Source: CAZCZU01 sp964503475
GTDB lineage: Bacteria > Pseudomonadota > Zetaproteobacteria > Mariprofundales > Mariprofundaceae
DNA length: 64,000 bases
Reading direction: 5' to 3'
Assembly (NCBI GenBank): GCA_964503475.1
Contig: CAZCZU010000001.1
Coordinates: 1-64,000, forward strand
A program made the position numbers and the translations under genes. Under the pieces are notes generated by a model. The model searched no databases and was not told the DNA's origin. It worked only from the letters and a program-made list of their open reading frames with translations. This document shows positions 16,025-25,902 of this stretch, one piece after another. How positions within the stretch are numbered: position 1 is the first letter of the stretch; each line of letters starts with the position of its first letter.

Positions 16025-16927
16025 ATGTTTCATGGCACGATGACCGCACTGGTCACCCCGTTCAAAAACGGACAGATCGATGAAGAGGCGTTTCGCGCCC
16101 ATCTCGACCGCCAGATCGAGGCGGGCGTCCAGGCCGTCGTGCCGGCCGGCACCACCGGCGAGGCCGCCACGCTCAGCCATGACGAACACAAGCGCCTGAT
16201 CCGCATCACCGCCGAGCATGTGCACGGTCGTGTGCCGGTCATTGCCGGCACCGGCAGTAACAATACGGCCGAATCGATCGAGCTGACGCGCGCGGCCAAG
16301 GATCTCGGTGCCGATGCAGCCCTGCTGATCTCGCCCTACTACATCAAGCCGACCCAGGATGGCATCTACCACCACTACCGTGCCGTGGCCGAAGCGGTGC
16401 ATCTGCCGCAGATTATTTACAACGTACCGGGACGCACCAACTCCAATATCCTGCCGGAAACGGTCGGCCGACTCTCAGCCATCCCCAACATCGTCGGTAT
16501 CAAGGATGCCACGGCCGACATGGCACAGCTGACCCGCACCATGCTCGCCTGCGATGGACAGATCGATTTCTACTCCGGCGACGATGCCACCACCATGCCG
16601 TTCATGGCCATGGGCGGAGCCGGGGTCATTTCGGTTGTCTCCAATATCGCACCGAAGACGATGCGTGCACTGGTCGATGCCGTTCGCCATGGCGACCTCG
16701 CCGAGGCTCGCCGCCATCACCTGGCCCTGCAGGAGCTGAGCGATGCACTGTTTGTGCAGAGCAATCCCATGCCGGTCAAGGCTGCCTGCCATCTGCTTGG
16801 CTGGATGGAAGACGAATTGCGCCTGCCACTGACGTCGGTCCAGGGTAATGCCCTGGCCTCCCTGCGTGCTGCCATGGCGGCCTTCGACTCTCCGCTCGAA
16901 GCGCTGGAGCTTACGAATCCCGGCTAA
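16025..16927 (+). CDS. dapA: 4-hydroxy-tetrahydrodipicolinate synthase
   Basis: Lysine/diaminopimelate pathway enzyme condensing pyruvate with aspartate semialdehyde. The 300-residue TIM barrel shows the Schiff-base lysine in VGIKDAT (about residue 160), the catalytic tyrosine in IIYNVPGRT (about 132) and the GTTGEAATL motif (about 42-50). Length is normal. The histidine kinase gene follows after 25 bases and may be cotranscribed, although the functions are unrelated. Confidence 0.96.
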   Translation: MFHGTMTALVTPFKNGQIDEEAFRAHLDRQIEAGVQAVVPAGTTGEAATLSHDEHKRLIRITAEHVHGRVPVIAGTGSNNTAESIELTRAAKDLGADAALLISPYYIKPTQDGIYHHYRAVAEAVHLPQIIYNVPGRTNSNILPETVGRLSAIPNIVGIKDATADMAQLTRTMLACDGQIDFYSGDDATTMPFMAMGGAGVISVVSNIAPKTMRALVDAVRHGDLAEARRHHLALQELSDALFVQSNPMPVKAACHLLGWMEDELRLPLTSVQGNALASLRAAMAAFDSPLEALELTNPG

Positions 16928-16952
16928 AAAGGTTCCCTTTCCCCGCCGGCTG

Positions 16953-18275
16953 ATGTTCTCGGTCCGGCGCCTGCTGCACTCGGTCGCCTATTTCCTGGCC
17001 AGTGTGGCGGTCATGGGACTGTTCTTCGTCGTGCTGATGCTGACGGAGTCGGCCTGGTACACCATTACCGGCCATGCCGTATCGCTCGGGGCCCTGGTAC
17101 TGGCCGCACTTTCGGCGGCACTCTTCTTTTCACCCATCGTGCATGCCGTCCAGCGGCTGATCGACCATATCTTCTTCCGCCGCCATCTCGACACCATGGC
17201 CGCCATCCGCGAGCTGGGGGCGGGCGACCTGGCCGAACTGCCCCAGGAGAACATCGAGCCGGCGCTGCTGCAACGCATCGCCACCATCTCCTACCGCTCC
17301 CCGGTCGCACTGGATGAGCGCATCGGCGACGAGGGGCATGCCTTCGTATTCCCCGTCGAGGCACCCACGCCGCCTGCCAACGGCGGCAACTCCCAGGATT
17401 ACGAACTGGTGCTTCCCATTCCGCGCCGGGAAGGGCCTGCCTGGCTGCATCTGGGTCCGAGAAGCGACGGCTGGCTGGCCGATGCCCGTGAAATGCAGAG
17501 TCTCGGCAGTATTGCCCGTTTCGCCTCCATGAGCCTCGAACATGCCCGCCTTTCCCATCGCCAGGTGGAAGCGGCAAGGCTGGACTCCATCTCGCGCATC
17601 ACGGCACAGCTCAATTCCCATGACCTGAAGAACCGCCTGCATGATCTCTCCTTTCTCGCCCACCATATCGGCTCCGGCAAACTGGATGAGGCTGATATCC
17701 GCCATCTGCTTGAAGCAATCCGCAAAGTGGTCGGACGCATGCAGACCCTGATGCAGCGCATGGCCGATCCCCAGGCGCCACTCCATCCCTCCATCGCCCC
17801 CTGTGATCTGACCGACCTTTTGCGCCGCCACTGCCGCGAACGCCTCTGGCCGGAAGGGATTCGTGTCCATGTCGACCTGCCGGAACTGCCGCCCGTTGCC
17901 GGCGATGGCTCCATGCTGGAAAGTGTGTTTGAGAATCTTTTCGACAATGCCGTGCAGGCCATGCAAAAGCAGGGCGACCTCTCCCTCACCGCCGAGCTGC
18001 TTGATGACTGCCTGGAAGTGCGTGTGGACGATACCGGCATCGGCATGACCCGGGCTTTCATCGATCATCGCCTGTTCGAGCTCTTTTCCACCAGCAAGGA
18101 GAGCGGCCTGGGCATCGGCCTCTATCTCAGCCGCCGCATCATCGACGCCCACCAGGGCACCATTCGCGCCCACAGCCCCGGTAAGGGTAAAGGTTGCACC
18201 TTCTTTGTGCGTTTGCCGCTATGGCAGCCTCCTGCCAGTGAAGGGAGTGACGCATTGCCGGAGAGGAGCGAATGA
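16953..18275 (+). CDS. Membrane sensor histidine kinase, PrsK-like
   Basis: Histidine kinase of about 440 residues. Two hydrophobic segments (about residues 9-30 and 42-62) anchor it in the membrane. A GAF-like linker region follows. The phosphoacceptor histidine is in the motif HDLKNRLHDLSFL (about residue 223), which resembles the HDLKN box of PEP-CTERM-system kinases (PrsK). The ATPase domain has the N box FENLFDNAVQAM, DDTGIGM and GLGIGLYLSRRI. PrsK proteins are usually longer with more membrane spans, so this is a shortened relative. The ATG at 16953 starts the first membrane helix and follows dapA. It pairs with the regulator 70 bp downstream. Confidence 0.85.
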   Translation: MFSVRRLLHSVAYFLASVAVMGLFFVVLMLTESAWYTITGHAVSLGALVLAALSAALFFSPIVHAVQRLIDHIFFRRHLDTMAAIRELGAGDLAELPQENIEPALLQRIATISYRSPVALDERIGDEGHAFVFPVEAPTPPANGGNSQDYELVLPIPRREGPAWLHLGPRSDGWLADAREMQSLGSIARFASMSLEHARLSHRQVEAARLDSISRITAQLNSHDLKNRLHDLSFLAHHIGSGKLDEADIRHLLEAIRKVVGRMQTLMQRMADPQAPLHPSIAPCDLTDLLRRHCRERLWPEGIRVHVDLPELPPVAGDGSMLESVFENLFDNAVQAMQKQGDLSLTAELLDDCLEVRVDDTGIGMTRAFIDHRLFELFSTSKESGLGIGLYLSRRIIDAHQGTIRAHSPGKGKGCTFFVRLPLWQPPASEGSDALPERSE

Positions 18276-18344
18276 ATCAGCATTCTCCGCAATGATTGAC
18301 GGCACACTACCCGCCATGGAGCGAAGCGTGCCGAGGAGACAGCC

Positions 18345-19763
18345 ATGACCATTCAGCGCAGTGTGCTTGTCATCGATGACAACGAGATCAACCGCCTCAA
18401 CCTGAAGCTGCTGCTCAAGGACCAGTATCGCATTCACGAGGCCGGTGACCTTGAAATTGCCGAGCAGGTACTCACCGCCAACCATATCGACCTGATCGTG
18501 CTCGATCTCGCCCTGCCTCCCGAGCCCGACAACCCCGAAATCGGCATGGCCTATCTCGATACCCTGAAGCAGGAGAACCCGGATACTCCGGTCGTGGTGA
18601 TTACCGGCCATGATGAACATGCCCTGGCGGCGCGGGCCCGCAAGATCGGTGCCCTGGACTTTTTCGGCAAGCCGTTCGATCCCGACGAAGTGCACGACAC
18701 CATCGACAGAGCCATGGAGACTCGCTGGCAGCACCTGCGTGAACAGGAGCTGCAACACGCCCTTTCAGGGCGCATGAGTTCGGAGATTCTGGGTGAATCG
18801 GAAGCCCTTCAGGCCATGAAGCACCTGATCAGCCAGATCGCACCGACACCGTCGACCGTCCTTGTGCGCGGTGAAACCGGCGTGGGCAAGGAGCTGGTGG
18901 CCCGTCGCCTGCATGTCGAGAGTCCCCGTAATCAGCAACCGTTTATTGCCATCAACTGCGCTTCGATGGCAGCCGAACATCTCGAGTCGGAGCTGTTCGG
19001 CCATGAGAAGGGAGCCTTCGCCGGAGCCAACAAACGCACGCTGGGCTGGTTCGAGCGCGCCAACGGAGGCACGCTTTTTCTCGATGAAATTGCCGGACTG
19101 CCGCTATCGGTCCAGGCCAAACTGCTGCGCGTACTCGAGCACGGCGAATTCACGCGACTGGGTGGCGACTCGGTGCTCCAGTCCGAAGTCCGCCTGATCT
19201 GCTCCACCAAGGCCAACCTTGAAGAACTGGTTGCCTCGGGCGACTTCCGCGACGATCTCTACTACCGCATCCATGTTTTGGAAATCAATGTTCCCCCGTT
19301 GCGCGAACATCTGGAAGACCTTGTGCAGCTGGCCGAGCACCTGCTGCAGCAGAAGAGCCTGATGTGTGGCCGCCATATTTCCGGTTTCGCACCGAAAGTC
19401 ATGGAACAGATGGAGCGCTACAGCTGGCCCGGCAATGTGCGCGAGCTTGAGAATGTGATCGAGCGCGCGGTTGTCCTGACCGACGGCGATACCATCCAGG
19501 CCCTGCCGTCACTGGCCGGCCCCCATGTCAGCCAGCAGTCGGACGATCTGCTCGACAACTGGTTCGAGCAATTGCCGGAGAGCGGCATCAAGGCTGAAAA
19601 GGCGGTGGCCGATTTCGAGAAACGATTGCTGCTCACGGCCCTGGAACGAAACGGCTTCATCAAGGCCCGTGCCGGTCGCTGGCTTGGCTTCGGAGATCGT
19701 TCCAAGGACAAGATGCGCTATTTGTGTGACAAATATGACGTCGACACTCAGGAGGAGACATGA
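18345..19763 (+). CDS. Sigma-54-type response regulator, PrsR-like, with GAFAGA loop
   Basis: NtrC-family regulator of 472 residues. The receiver domain has acidic DD at about 11-12 and the phosphorylated aspartate at about 54, in VLDLALPPEPDNPEIGM, a phrase typical of PEP-CTERM-box regulators (PrsR). The AAA+ domain has Walker A GETGVGKE, Walker B FLDEI and the WPGNVREL motif. The sigma-54 contact loop, normally GAFTGA, reads GAFAGA (about 223-228). The C-terminal DNA-binding region is weak. The partner kinase lies just upstream and a small secreted protein gene overlaps the stop. Regulators of this type usually control exopolysaccharide or exosortase genes; an exopolysaccharide locus begins 4.4 kb downstream. 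Confidence 0.88.
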   Translation: MTIQRSVLVIDDNEINRLNLKLLLKDQYRIHEAGDLEIAEQVLTANHIDLIVLDLALPPEPDNPEIGMAYLDTLKQENPDTPVVVITGHDEHALAARARKIGALDFFGKPFDPDEVHDTIDRAMETRWQHLREQELQHALSGRMSSEILGESEALQAMKHLISQIAPTPSTVLVRGETGVGKELVARRLHVESPRNQQPFIAINCASMAAEHLESELFGHEKGAFAGANKRTLGWFERANGGTLFLDEIAGLPLSVQAKLLRVLEHGEFTRLGGDSVLQSEVRLICSTKANLEELVASGDFRDDLYYRIHVLEINVPPLREHLEDLVQLAEHLLQQKSLMCGRHISGFAPKVMEQMERYSWPGNVRELENVIERAVVLTDGDTIQALPSLAGPHVSQQSDDLLDNWFEQLPESGIKAEKAVADFEKRLLLTALERNGFIKARAGRWLGFGDRSKDKMRYLCDKYDVDTQEET

Positions 19764-20158
19764 GGCTCATCACCCTGCTACTGTCACTTCTGCTTGCCTC
19801 CCAGGCATACGCAGCCGGGAACGATAGCAACAATGAATACCTCTATTACCGTGACCTGAATGTACCCGCCTATCAGAGCCTGCGGGAATTCTTCGATCTG
19901 CCCAACCGGCCGGGCAAGTACCAGATCACCCTCATCTCCGACTCTCTCGGCCCCCTCACATTCCGGATCATCCGCGCCCAGGAAGATCACGAGACGGTAC
20001 TGGAAAACCGCCGCAGCTATCGCCTGAAGGATCACGAGTTTCACATGTATTACGATAATCCACAGGGCAAATACGACCTGATCGTCGAGATCGCCAACTC
20101 CAATCCGACGGGAAGTGCCAAGGTCTCCGTCATTGTCACGGAACCGCCCAAGCCCTAA
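19760..20158 (+). CDS. Small secreted protein of unknown function
   Basis: A 132-residue protein with a clear Sec signal peptide (MRLITLLLSLLLASQAYA, cleavage near residue 18) and a mature part of about 114 residues with mixed strand pattern and a C-terminal TEPPKP tail. There is no lipobox, no cysteine pair and no membrane segment, so it is probably periplasmic. I recognise no family. Its ATG overlaps the stop of the response regulator (ATGA), so it is translated with the two-component system and may be part of the same signalling unit. A terminator follows. Confidence 0.75.
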   Translation: MRLITLLLSLLLASQAYAAGNDSNNEYLYYRDLNVPAYQSLREFFDLPNRPGKYQITLISDSLGPLTFRIIRAQEDHETVLENRRSYRLKDHEFHMYYDNPQGKYDLIVEIANSNPTGSAKVSVIVTEPPKP

Positions 20159-20204
20159 CCGACCTCATCGAAGTCCGGTGATCGGCTTCACCATCGAGAC
20201 GGAA

Positions 20205-20234
20205 CAAAAAAGGCGGCCAGATGGCCGCCTTTTC
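20205..20234. terminator. Bidirectional intrinsic terminator
   Basis: A GGCGGCC/GGCCGCC stem with loop AGAT is flanked by six or more A residues on the left and TTTT on the right. It lies between the secreted protein gene and the oppositely oriented cytochrome gene and can end transcription from both sides. Confidence 0.85.
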
Positions 20235-20262
20235 GTCGCACCGAAACGGTGCATCAGAACAA

Positions 20263-20586
20263 TTACTTGATCTGCTCTTCGAACCAGGCGCGAACCTCTG
20301 CCTTCTTGGCATCGTTCAGCTTGCGGTACTTCTTGAGCTGACCTTTCATCAGGCCCTTCTTGCTAGCAAAAGCTGCAACCTTGGGCTCCAGCGCCTTGTC
20401 GGAGTTCAGGAAGGCGAACACGTTGTCCACCGAACCATAGGCAGCCACGACCTTCTCAAAAGCCGGGCCAACCTTATCCTTGTGGCCGGAATGGCAGCTC
20501 GCACAAAACGGCTTGGCCGAAGCGGTAGCGGACATGCTGGCAACTGCGAACAGAGCTGCTGCAGCGATCATCGTAGTCTTTTTCAT
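20263..20586 (-). CDS. Periplasmic c-type cytochrome (monoheme)
   Basis: A 107-residue protein with a signal peptide (MKKTTMIAAAALFAVASM..., cleavage near residue 24) and one heme-binding motif, CASCH, followed by SGHKDKVGPAFE. The downstream methionine in KKGLMKGQL is a candidate sixth heme ligand. This is a small class-I-like cytochrome that would shuttle electrons in the periplasm. Its 5' leader shares an 18-base motif and ribosome site with the second cytochrome gene upstream, which suggests joint control or duplication of the regulatory region. Confidence 0.88.
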   Translation of the reverse strand: MKKTTMIAAAALFAVASMSATASAKPFCASCHSGHKDKVGPAFEKVVAAYGSVDNVFAFLNSDKALEPKVAAFASKKGLMKGQLKKYRKLNDAKKAEVRAWFEEQIK

Positions 20587-20770
20587 ATAAACTATTCCTC
20601 CTCACGGTTATAGGACGGAGTCAATCCATCCACGTTGAACAGTTTACCGTGTCATGGAAAGGCGACCAGTTGCAGAGAGCGCGCTCCGGGGGGTGAATCC
20701 TGCACCTTCCACAGATAATACGGGCGCTTCTTTCACCCCTGCCCTCTCTTCCGGATGTGAAAAGGGCATA

Positions 20771-20798
20771 AAAAAAGGCGGCCCGAAGGCCGCCTTTG
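20771..20798 (-). terminator. Intrinsic terminator after the second cytochrome gene
   Basis: An AGGCGGCC/GGCCGCCT stem with a four-base loop is followed on the minus strand by seven T residues. It lies about 22 bp after the stop of the cytochrome gene at 20820-21203, so the two cytochrome genes are separate transcription units. Confidence 0.9.
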
Positions 20799-20819
20799 GC
20801 ACTGGGAGTGTGCCCCTCC

Positions 20820-21203
20820 TCACTCGGAGATCTTGTGCAGCTTGGCCAGAACTTCGTCCTGCTTGGCTGCATCACAAACTTTCTGCGGTGGCATCTTGGT
20901 CTTGGCACCATCATCGCCGGTCAGCTTCTTGATGGCATCCTTGGAGTTGCACATCCACTGGCGCAGTTTGGCGTCATCCCAGGTCCAGCCACCATCCTTC
21001 AGGCTGCTGCTATAACGAAACCCTGCATGGGTACCCGCCTTGCGGCCGATCACACCGGCCAGGCCCGGGCCCACCTTGTTCCTTTCGGTAAAGTTATGGC
21101 AGGCCTTGCACTTGCCCCAGGCTGCAGCCTGGGCTTCCGGAGCACTCGCCAGTCCACCGACCAAAAACGCAGCAGATGCAGCGATCATCAGAGTCTTTTT
21201 CAT
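20820..21203 (-). CDS. Periplasmic class I cytochrome c
   Basis: A 127-residue protein with a signal peptide (cleavage near EAQA-AAW) and a single CKACH heme site. The following VGPGLAGVIGRKAG segment is the signature of small cytochromes c of the c2/c550 type, and methionine in KTKMPPQ is the expected axial ligand. Two extra cysteines (WMCNS and QKVCDA) could form a disulfide. It would carry electrons between membrane complexes in the periplasm. Given its position next to another cytochrome c, a role in the main respiratory chain, perhaps iron oxidation if this is a Zetaproteobacterium, is possible but not shown. Confidence 0.9.
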   Translation of the reverse strand: MKKTLMIAASAAFLVGGLASAPEAQAAAWGKCKACHNFTERNKVGPGLAGVIGRKAGTHAGFRYSSSLKDGGWTWDDAKLRQWMCNSKDAIKKLTGDDGAKTKMPPQKVCDAAKQDEVLAKLHKISE

Positions 21204-21377
21204 CGATCATCCCTCCTCACACTGTTCCAGGCAGACAGAGTTACTCCATCCGTGTTTTACAATACTAGTCGATCCCGGATGAGACGCCACACGCAGAGAA
21301 CGCCCGATGCAGGGGGAAATAATGCCCCTCTTCCCGGTCGCAGGAGAAGAGAGGGCAAGATGCCCTCTCTATCCATG

Positions 21378-23975
<2,598 letters not shown>

Positions 23976-24011
23976 GCAGTCGCTCCGAAGTAATGGGATT
24001 TCCTCTTCCCT

Positions 24012-24041
24012 TTATGGGGGCATACCAGGACCAATGCAAGG
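24012..24041 (-). promoter_or_regulatory. Candidate sigma-32 heat-shock promoter of clpB
   Basis: On the minus strand, CCTTGCA is followed after about 14 bases by CCCCCATAA. The sigma-32 consensus is CTTGAAA and CCCCATNT with a similar gap. The position, about 37-66 bp before the clpB start, fits a promoter with a short leader. The function of ClpB as a heat-shock protein supports it. Confidence 0.55.
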
Positions 24042-24159
24042 GAGGAGGCATGGAACCCCCGCAAATGAAGGGGAGGAAATGACCGGTCACTTCGGTTGCG
24101 CCCGTCCGAAATCGGCTCGAGATGATTCCTCATCCCGGATACGGTAGTGTGCTGCAATC

Positions 24160-24612
24160 ATGGTATTTCAACGAATTCTCGTTATCTGCATCGGCAATAT
24201 TTGCCGTAGCCCAATGGCTGCAGCATTATTGCAGCAAGCAATGCCCGGATGTGATGGGAATCACAAACCCCACATCGAATCTGCCGGCCTGCATGCGCTG
24301 GTCGGCAAACCGGCAGATCCCATGGCCCGGACATTGATGCAGGAGAGGGGACTGGATATCTCGAATCATGTGGCACGGCAGCTTACGCCGGAGATGGCCA
24401 AAGGTTTCGACCTGATCCTTGCGATGGAACAGGCCCAGGTAGCGGAGGCCATCTCCATCGCTCCGGAGCTGCGCGGTCGCGTGCACACGCTTGGCAAATG
24501 GTCCGGGCTCGAGATTGCCGACCCCTATCGCCAGCCAAGACATGCTTTTGAAGCGGCACTGGCCAATATTGAACAGGGAGTCCACGATTGGATAAGCAAA
24601 CTCGCAAAATGA
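24160..24612 (+). CDS. wzb: Low-molecular-weight protein-tyrosine phosphatase (Wzb-like)
   Basis: A 150-residue cytoplasmic phosphatase. The P-loop CIGNICRS lies near residues 10-17, with the nucleophilic cysteine and the arginine intact, and the general-acid aspartate is in ADPYRQP near the C-terminus. It removes phosphate from the tyrosine kinase Wzc and so controls exopolysaccharide assembly. It precedes and overlaps wza, and wzc follows, which is the standard wzb/wza/wzc unit. Confidence 0.93.
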   Translation: MVFQRILVICIGNICRSPMAAALLQQAMPGCDGNHKPHIESAGLHALVGKPADPMARTLMQERGLDISNHVARQLTPEMAKGFDLILAMEQAQVAEAISIAPELRGRVHTLGKWSGLEIADPYRQPRHAFEAALANIEQGVHDWISKLAK

Positions 24613-25793
24613 TGAACCGCGGCATCTTTACCGCCCTGCTGGCACTGCTGCTCTCGGCCTGCTCGATCACACCCGGCATGCGCATGGACACGCGCGATCT
24701 GCCGGAATCCGGCGTGGACACCGAAGCGGCCCGGCAACAGTTTCAGAACCAGATTCGGTTCGAGCCCGTCACCGCGGCACTGATCGCTCGCCAGCTCTCC
24801 ACCGGTGTCACACAACCCCGACAGCCGGAGCTGACCAGCAGCGATGCCGATTATCAATACCGCATCTCCCCGCAGGATGTATTGCAGATCACCGTCTGGG
24901 ATCATCCGGAGCTGACCACACCGGCCGGCGAGTTCCGCGCCTCCTCGGAGCAGGGCCTGCTGGTGCGCAAGGACGGCACTATCTTCTACCCCTATGTCGG
25001 TGTCGTGGAGGTCGCCGGCATGACCGTCGAAGAGATTCGCCGCATGATCAGCAAAAAGCTGAAATCGGTGATCGAGAAACCGCAGGTGGATGTGCGGGTC
25101 GCCGCCTTCCGGGGGCGCGAGGTCTATGTCACCGGCGAGGTGACCAAGCCGGGCAGCGTGCCGCTCACCGATGCACCGCTGCATATCCTCGATGCCCTGT
25201 ATAAGGCTGGTGGCGTACAACCATCGCCGGGGGGCAATGCCCAGCAGTTCGGCCTGCAGAAAGAGGCGGACCTGCAACACGTCACCCTGACACGCAACGG
25301 CAAGACCTATCCGGTCGACGTACTGGCCATCCTGCGGGGCGGCCAAATCGACCGGAACTACCTGCTGCGGGATGGCGATATCCTGCATGTGCCGGACAAC
25401 ATGTGGAACAAGGTGTTCGTCATGGGCGAGGTGAAGGCCCCCTCTTCACTGCTGATCCATGAAGGCAGCATGACGCTGGCCGAAGCGCTCGGCGATACCA
25501 AGGGCGTGGACATGACCTCGGCCGACCCGGGCCGCATCTACGTCATCCGTGGTGGCCGGGTCACCGCGGATGACGGCAAACAGGGCTGGCGTTTCCGGCC
25601 GGACGACAAGCCGCAGGTCTTCGCGCTCGATGCCCGCTCGCCCGATGCCCTGATCCTGGCCGACCAGTTCCGGCTGCAGCCGCGCGATATCGTCTTCGTC
25701 TCCACCGCACCGATTGTCGAGTGGGGTCGGGTACTCGGGCAGTTGCGCGAAACCATCCAGGCGGTGGCCATTACCCGGGCGCTGACGCGATGA
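24609..25793 (+). CDS. wza: Outer-membrane polysaccharide export lipoprotein (Wza-like)
   Basis: A protein of about 394 residues forming the outer-membrane exit channel for exopolysaccharide. It has a lipoprotein signal with lipobox LLSACS (cysteine at about residue 17), a poly-export domain (YRISPQDVLQITVWDHPEL) and repeated SLBB domains (VYVTGEVTKPGSVPL and VFVMGEVKAPSSLLI). The C-terminal helix is amphipathic, as expected for the octameric pore. The ATG at 24609 overlaps the phosphatase stop and gives a proper signal peptide; a TTG seven codons upstream is less likely. Confidence 0.92.
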   Translation: MMNRGIFTALLALLLSACSITPGMRMDTRDLPESGVDTEAARQQFQNQIRFEPVTAALIARQLSTGVTQPRQPELTSSDADYQYRISPQDVLQITVWDHPELTTPAGEFRASSEQGLLVRKDGTIFYPYVGVVEVAGMTVEEIRRMISKKLKSVIEKPQVDVRVAAFRGREVYVTGEVTKPGSVPLTDAPLHILDALYKAGGVQPSPGGNAQQFGLQKEADLQHVTLTRNGKTYPVDVLAILRGGQIDRNYLLRDGDILHVPDNMWNKVFVMGEVKAPSSLLIHEGSMTLAEALGDTKGVDMTSADPGRIYVIRGGRVTADDGKQGWRFRPDDKPQVFALDARSPDALILADQFRLQPRDIVFVSTAPIVEWGRVLGQLRETIQAVAITRALTR

Positions 25794-25800
25794 GGGAAAA

Positions 25801-25893
25801 GCTGACAGTCGACAGTTATCAGTCGGCAGCAGCAACAGGGGAGGCCAACCTGGCTCTACTGATCACTGCCGACTGCACAAACTGCCAACTTGG
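25801..25893. repeat. Inverted heptanucleotide arrays between wza and wzc
   Basis: Four units of the type GTCGACA/GTTATCA/GTCGGCA follow the wza stop. After about 30 bases, about four units of the complementary type (TGATCAC, TGCCGAC, TGCACAA) precede wzc. The sequence differs from the CATCTCA and CAATCAC families, but the period of seven and the orientation rule (complement at the 3' end, direct at the 5' end) are the same. The two arms could pair imperfectly. Confidence 0.75.
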
Positions 25894-25902
25894 TAACAGG
25901 AT

